Positions 14,912 through 16,936 of a stretch of 16,936 nt of DNA are shown one piece after another; positions within the stretch are counted from its first letter, which is position 1; the number at the start of each line of letters is the position of its first letter. The stretch comes from Saprospirales bacterium (GTDB taxonomy: Bacteria > Bacteroidota > Bacteroidia > Chitinophagales > JADJOU01): positions 1 through 16,936 of the forward strand of contig CANHJR010000004.1 of the NCBI GenBank assembly GCA_947461165.1, given 5' to 3'. The position numbers were made by a program, and so were the translations under genes. A model generated the notes under the pieces. The model did not search any database. It saw only the letters and a program-made list of their open reading frames with translations, and had not been told where the DNA came from.

Positions 14912-15346
14912 TTGCAAGTAAAAATTATAAACAATTCGAAACACCCGCTGCCACAGTATGAAACAATTGGTAGCGCTGGAATGGACATCAGAGCCAATTT
15001 GGAAGAGCCATTTTTGTTGAACCCATTTGAGCGTGGAGCGGTGCCCACGGGGCTAAGCATTGAACTGCCGATGGGTTATGAGGCCCAGATACGGCCTCGA
15101 AGTGGACTTTCCCTCAAGACAGGACTTAGTGTGCCAAATTCACCCGGCACTATCGATAGTGATTACAGAGGTGAAATCAAAGTCATAATGGCTAATCTTT
15201 CAAACGCTCCGATATCTATACAAGATGGGGACAGAATAGCCCAGATGGTTATAGCCAGATATGAACAAATCAGCTGGTCTGAAGTAGAAACCCTCTCCGA
15301 ATCTAACCGTGGGGCAGGAGGATTTGGATCTACTGGAAAGTCTTGA
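14912..15346 (+). CDS. dut: dUTP diphosphatase (dUTPase)
   Basis: Trimeric dUTPase that hydrolyses dUTP to dUMP and pyrophosphate, keeping uracil out of DNA and supplying dUMP for thymidylate. All five motifs are present, numbered from the TTG at 14912: I AGMDIRA (22-28), II RPRSGLS (61-67), III GTIDSDYRG (79-87, with catalytic Asp and Tyr), IV GDRIAQMV (106-113) and V RGAGGFGSTG (133-142). With this start the protein is 144 residues, as usual for the family, and begins MQVKIINNSKHPLP as homologues do. The frame is open further upstream to a TTG at 14843, giving 23 extra residues with no family counterpart, and the promoter lies within that stretch. It is divergent from the glycosyltransferase at 14767 and 115 bases from the nucleotidyltransferase. 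Confidence 0.93.
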   Translation: MQVKIINNSKHPLPQYETIGSAGMDIRANLEEPFLLNPFERGAVPTGLSIELPMGYEAQIRPRSGLSLKTGLSVPNSPGTIDSDYRGEIKVIMANLSNAPISIQDGDRIAQMVIARYEQISWSEVETLSESNRGAGGFGSTGKS

Positions 15347-15361
15347 GTCCATCTAATAATC

Positions 15362-15389
15362 AAAGCCAAAGAATTTATAAGGTTTTTTT
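15362..15389 (+). terminator. Weak intrinsic terminator candidate after dUTPase
   Basis: AAAGCC (15362-15367) can pair with GGTTTT (15381-15386), with one G-U pair, around a 13-base loop, followed by more T residues. It lies 16 bases after the dUTPase stop. The stem is short and AT-rich, so the call is tentative. Its T-run also supplies the -33 region of the next promoter. Confidence 0.3.
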
Positions 15390-15422
15390 GATATCTATCT
15401 GAATTCTTTTAGATTATCTTTG
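15388..15422 (+). promoter_or_regulatory. Bacteroidota-type promoter for the nucleotidyltransferase gene
   Basis: TATCTTTG (15415-15422) is a perfect and common form of the TAnnTTTG -7 element. A TTG at 15388-15390 lies 24 bases upstream, slightly longer than usual for the -33 box. Transcription should begin near 15429, giving a leader of about 33 bases before the ATG at 15462. The downstream TPR gene would be on the same transcript. Confidence 0.65.
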
Positions 15423-15461
15423 CCTAATTGTCAAGGACTAGAACAAACTATAATTAATTAA

Positions 15462-16469
15462 ATGAAAATAATAGTACCAATGGCTGGCTGGGGAAGCCGA
15501 CTTCGCCCTCACACGTTGACCGTTCCGAAGCCAATGCTGCGCATTGCTGGCAAGTCCATTGTCGAGCGTTTGATTTCAAATATTTCAGACACTGTTGTCG
15601 ACAAGATAGAAGAAATTGCTTTTATTATTCGCGAAGACTTTGGTGTAGAAATCGAGAACGAGCTCATAGCAATAGCAAGTCAATATGGCACTAAGGCAAA
15701 AATTTGCTATCAAACAGAACCTTTAGGTACAGGTCATGCCATCTTATGTGCGAAAGAATCACTCAAAGGCAATGTTGTTGTAGGATTTGCAGATACAATG
15801 TTTGACGCCGACTTTAAAATAGAGAAGGATGCCGATGCCATCATATGGGTTAAGCAAATTCCAAATCCTGAAGCATTTGGTGTTATTAAATTGAATGAAG
15901 ATGGAGTCATCACTGAATTTGTCGAAAAACCAAAGGATTTCATATCAGATCTCGCTATTATCGGCATTTATTATTTTAAATCTGGAGAAGAATTACAAAA
16001 AGAATTACAGTATTTGATTGATAATAACATTACAGATAAGGGTGAATATCAGCTAACAACTGCAATGGAAAACATGCGAGTCAAAGGCTGTAAAATGAAA
16101 CCGGGAACTGTAAATACTTGGCTAGACTGCGGAAACAAAAACGCAACAGTGGATTCTAATCAACAAGTGTTGAGCGGAAACTCAAAAGAACATTCAGTTC
16201 ACCCGAGTGTTGTATCGACCAATTCTATTGTTATTCCTCCTTGCTTTATTGGCGCTGATGTCGTTTTGACAAACACGGTTGTCGGTCCTCATGTATCCAT
16301 AGGAAAGAATACCATCTTGACAAATTGCATCGTTTCTAATTCTATAATTCAAAACGATACTGAAATTGTAAATAAATCTTTTTCTAATTCGATGATTGGA
16401 TCCAAGGTTTCGATAATTGGAAGATTGGAAGACCTTAGCATTGGTGATTACAATCAGCTGGTGAACTAA
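15462..16469 (+). CDS. Sugar-1-phosphate nucleotidyltransferase with left-handed beta-helix tail
   Basis: A 335-residue enzyme that joins a sugar 1-phosphate to NTP to form an NDP-sugar, the donor for glycosyltransferases. The Rossmann-like domain has the pyrophosphorylase loop AGWGSRLRP (8-16), Lys23-Pro24 in VPKPM, PLGTGHAI (87-94), a metal-site Asp111 in FADTMFD, and EKP (155-157), followed by WLDCG (220-224). Residues about 245-330 show hexapeptide-like periodicity (VHPSVV..., VVGPHVSIGKNTIL..., IIQNDTEI...), a left-handed beta-helix as in long-form glucose-1-phosphate thymidylyltransferases and related enzymes. Base and sugar cannot be fixed; glucose-1-phosphate thymidylyl- or uridylyl-transfer is plausible. 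It has its own promoter and is followed after 9 bases by the TPR gene. Linkage with dUTPase and a TPR gene is, as I recall, common in Bacteroidota. Confidence 0.9.
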   Translation: MKIIVPMAGWGSRLRPHTLTVPKPMLRIAGKSIVERLISNISDTVVDKIEEIAFIIREDFGVEIENELIAIASQYGTKAKICYQTEPLGTGHAILCAKESLKGNVVVGFADTMFDADFKIEKDADAIIWVKQIPNPEAFGVIKLNEDGVITEFVEKPKDFISDLAIIGIYYFKSGEELQKELQYLIDNNITDKGEYQLTTAMENMRVKGCKMKPGTVNTWLDCGNKNATVDSNQQVLSGNSKEHSVHPSVVSTNSIVIPPCFIGADVVLTNTVVGPHVSIGKNTILTNCIVSNSIIQNDTEIVNKSFSNSMIGSKVSIIGRLEDLSIGDYNQLVN

Positions 16470-16478
16470 AAACCTGAG

Positions 16479-16936
16479 ATGAAGACAATTGAAATTTTAA
16501 TTTTTTCTTGGATGTCAATGTCTGCAGCGCAGGCCCAGAAAGCTACAGAGACCTCAGCGAGGTATACGATAGATACATCCACTATAGGCAATATAAACCT
16601 CTTTATGGAAGGCTTGCGCCTCAAAAGTCTTGGTGACGAGAAGACGGCACTTGTTTTTTTCGATATGTTGCTATCTAAGGACAGTGAAAATGCCGGTGCA
16701 AATTTTGAAGCTTCTCAGCTAGATGCGATTGTAGGAAATTATGATCAAGCGCTAACAAAAGCTAAAAAGGCATATAATGCGGATAAAAATAATAAATATT
16801 ATCAAGAGCATCTTATCACTCAATTAACGAAGAGTGGAAAAATTCGTGAGGCTATCGAGACCATAGAATCCGTATTGAAATTGAACCCAAAGAAGGATAT
16901 TTTAAAACTTCAATATGCCTATCTTCTGAATCTCAA
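16479..16936 (+). CDS. TPR-repeat protein, 3' end outside window
   Basis: An ATG at 16479, 9 bases after the nucleotidyltransferase stop, opens a frame that stays open to the end of the window (152 residues, no stop). The N-terminus (MKTIEILIFSWMSMSAAQA) looks like a short signal peptide, so the product is probably periplasmic or outer-membrane associated. From about residue 40 it is helical with tetratricopeptide periodicity: GLRLKSLGDEKTALVFFDMLL, ASQLDAIVGNYDQALTKAKKAY and LTKSGKIREAIETIESVLKLNP, each with the spaced small and aromatic residues of TPR helices. Such domains bind other proteins; no enzyme domain is visible in the part present. It is co-directional and probably co-transcribed with the nucleotidyltransferase. 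Confidence 0.85.
   Translation, partial: MKTIEILIFSWMSMSAAQAQKATETSARYTIDTSTIGNINLFMEGLRLKSLGDEKTALVFFDMLLSKDSENAGANFEASQLDAIVGNYDQALTKAKKAYNADKNNKYYQEHLITQLTKSGKIREAIETIESVLKLNPKKDILKLQYAYLLNL

Overview
The window is AT-rich DNA from a member of the Bacteroidota, probably an environmental lineage. The organism is inferred from several independent signs: a huge surface protein of CUB, PKD and Ig-like repeats ending in a type IX secretion (T9SS type A) sorting domain, promoters matching the Bacteroidota consensus TTG-N(~18-24)-TAnnTTTG, little Shine-Dalgarno signal, TTG start codons, and a NagZ/beta-lactamase fusion lipid-phase of gene content typical of that phylum. I see no tRNA, rRNA, CRISPR array, insertion sequence or phage gene.

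Layout. (1) 2-3295 (+): C-terminal part of a secreted, repeat-rich T9SS cargo protein, cut by the window start. (2) 3292-9190 (-): six genes in one direction, read from high to low coordinates: CoA-transferase subunit A, a GT4 glycosyltransferase, a polytopic membrane protein (these three tightly packed), then 3-hydroxyanthranilate dioxygenase and ACMS decarboxylase (a two-gene kynurenine-pathway unit), then a secreted protein of unknown function. (3) 9191-9596: a divergent intergenic region carrying a good promoter for the leftward genes. (4) 9597-13562 (+): a two-domain NagZ-type GH3/beta-lactamase-like protein, a 6-pyruvoyl-tetrahydropterin-synthase-family enzyme overlapping it by 4 bases, and a rhomboid protease. 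(5) 13622-14767 (-): a second GT4 glycosyltransferase, starting with TTG. (6) 14912-16936 (+): dUTPase (TTG start), a sugar-phosphate nucleotidyltransferase with its own consensus promoter, and a TPR protein that runs off the end.

How the genes work together. Dioxygenase plus decarboxylase take 3-hydroxyanthranilate to 2-aminomuconate semialdehyde, the catabolic branch of tryptophan breakdown that bypasses quinolinate and NAD. The two glycosyltransferases, the membrane protein and the nucleotidyltransferase point to surface polysaccharide or glycan synthesis, and the GH3/beta-lactamase fusion to cell-wall recycling. Much of the rest is housekeeping.

I did not find a convincing new multi-gene system such as a defence locus. 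The most unusual points are a CoA-transferase subunit A with no subunit B beside it but coupled instead to glycan genes, a glycosyltransferase with a Glu-to-Gln change in the EX7E motif, a pterin enzyme with the eukaryote-like Cys-x5-His-Gly-His spacing, and a promoter that sits inside the apparent N-terminal extension of dUTPase and so fixes a TTG start.
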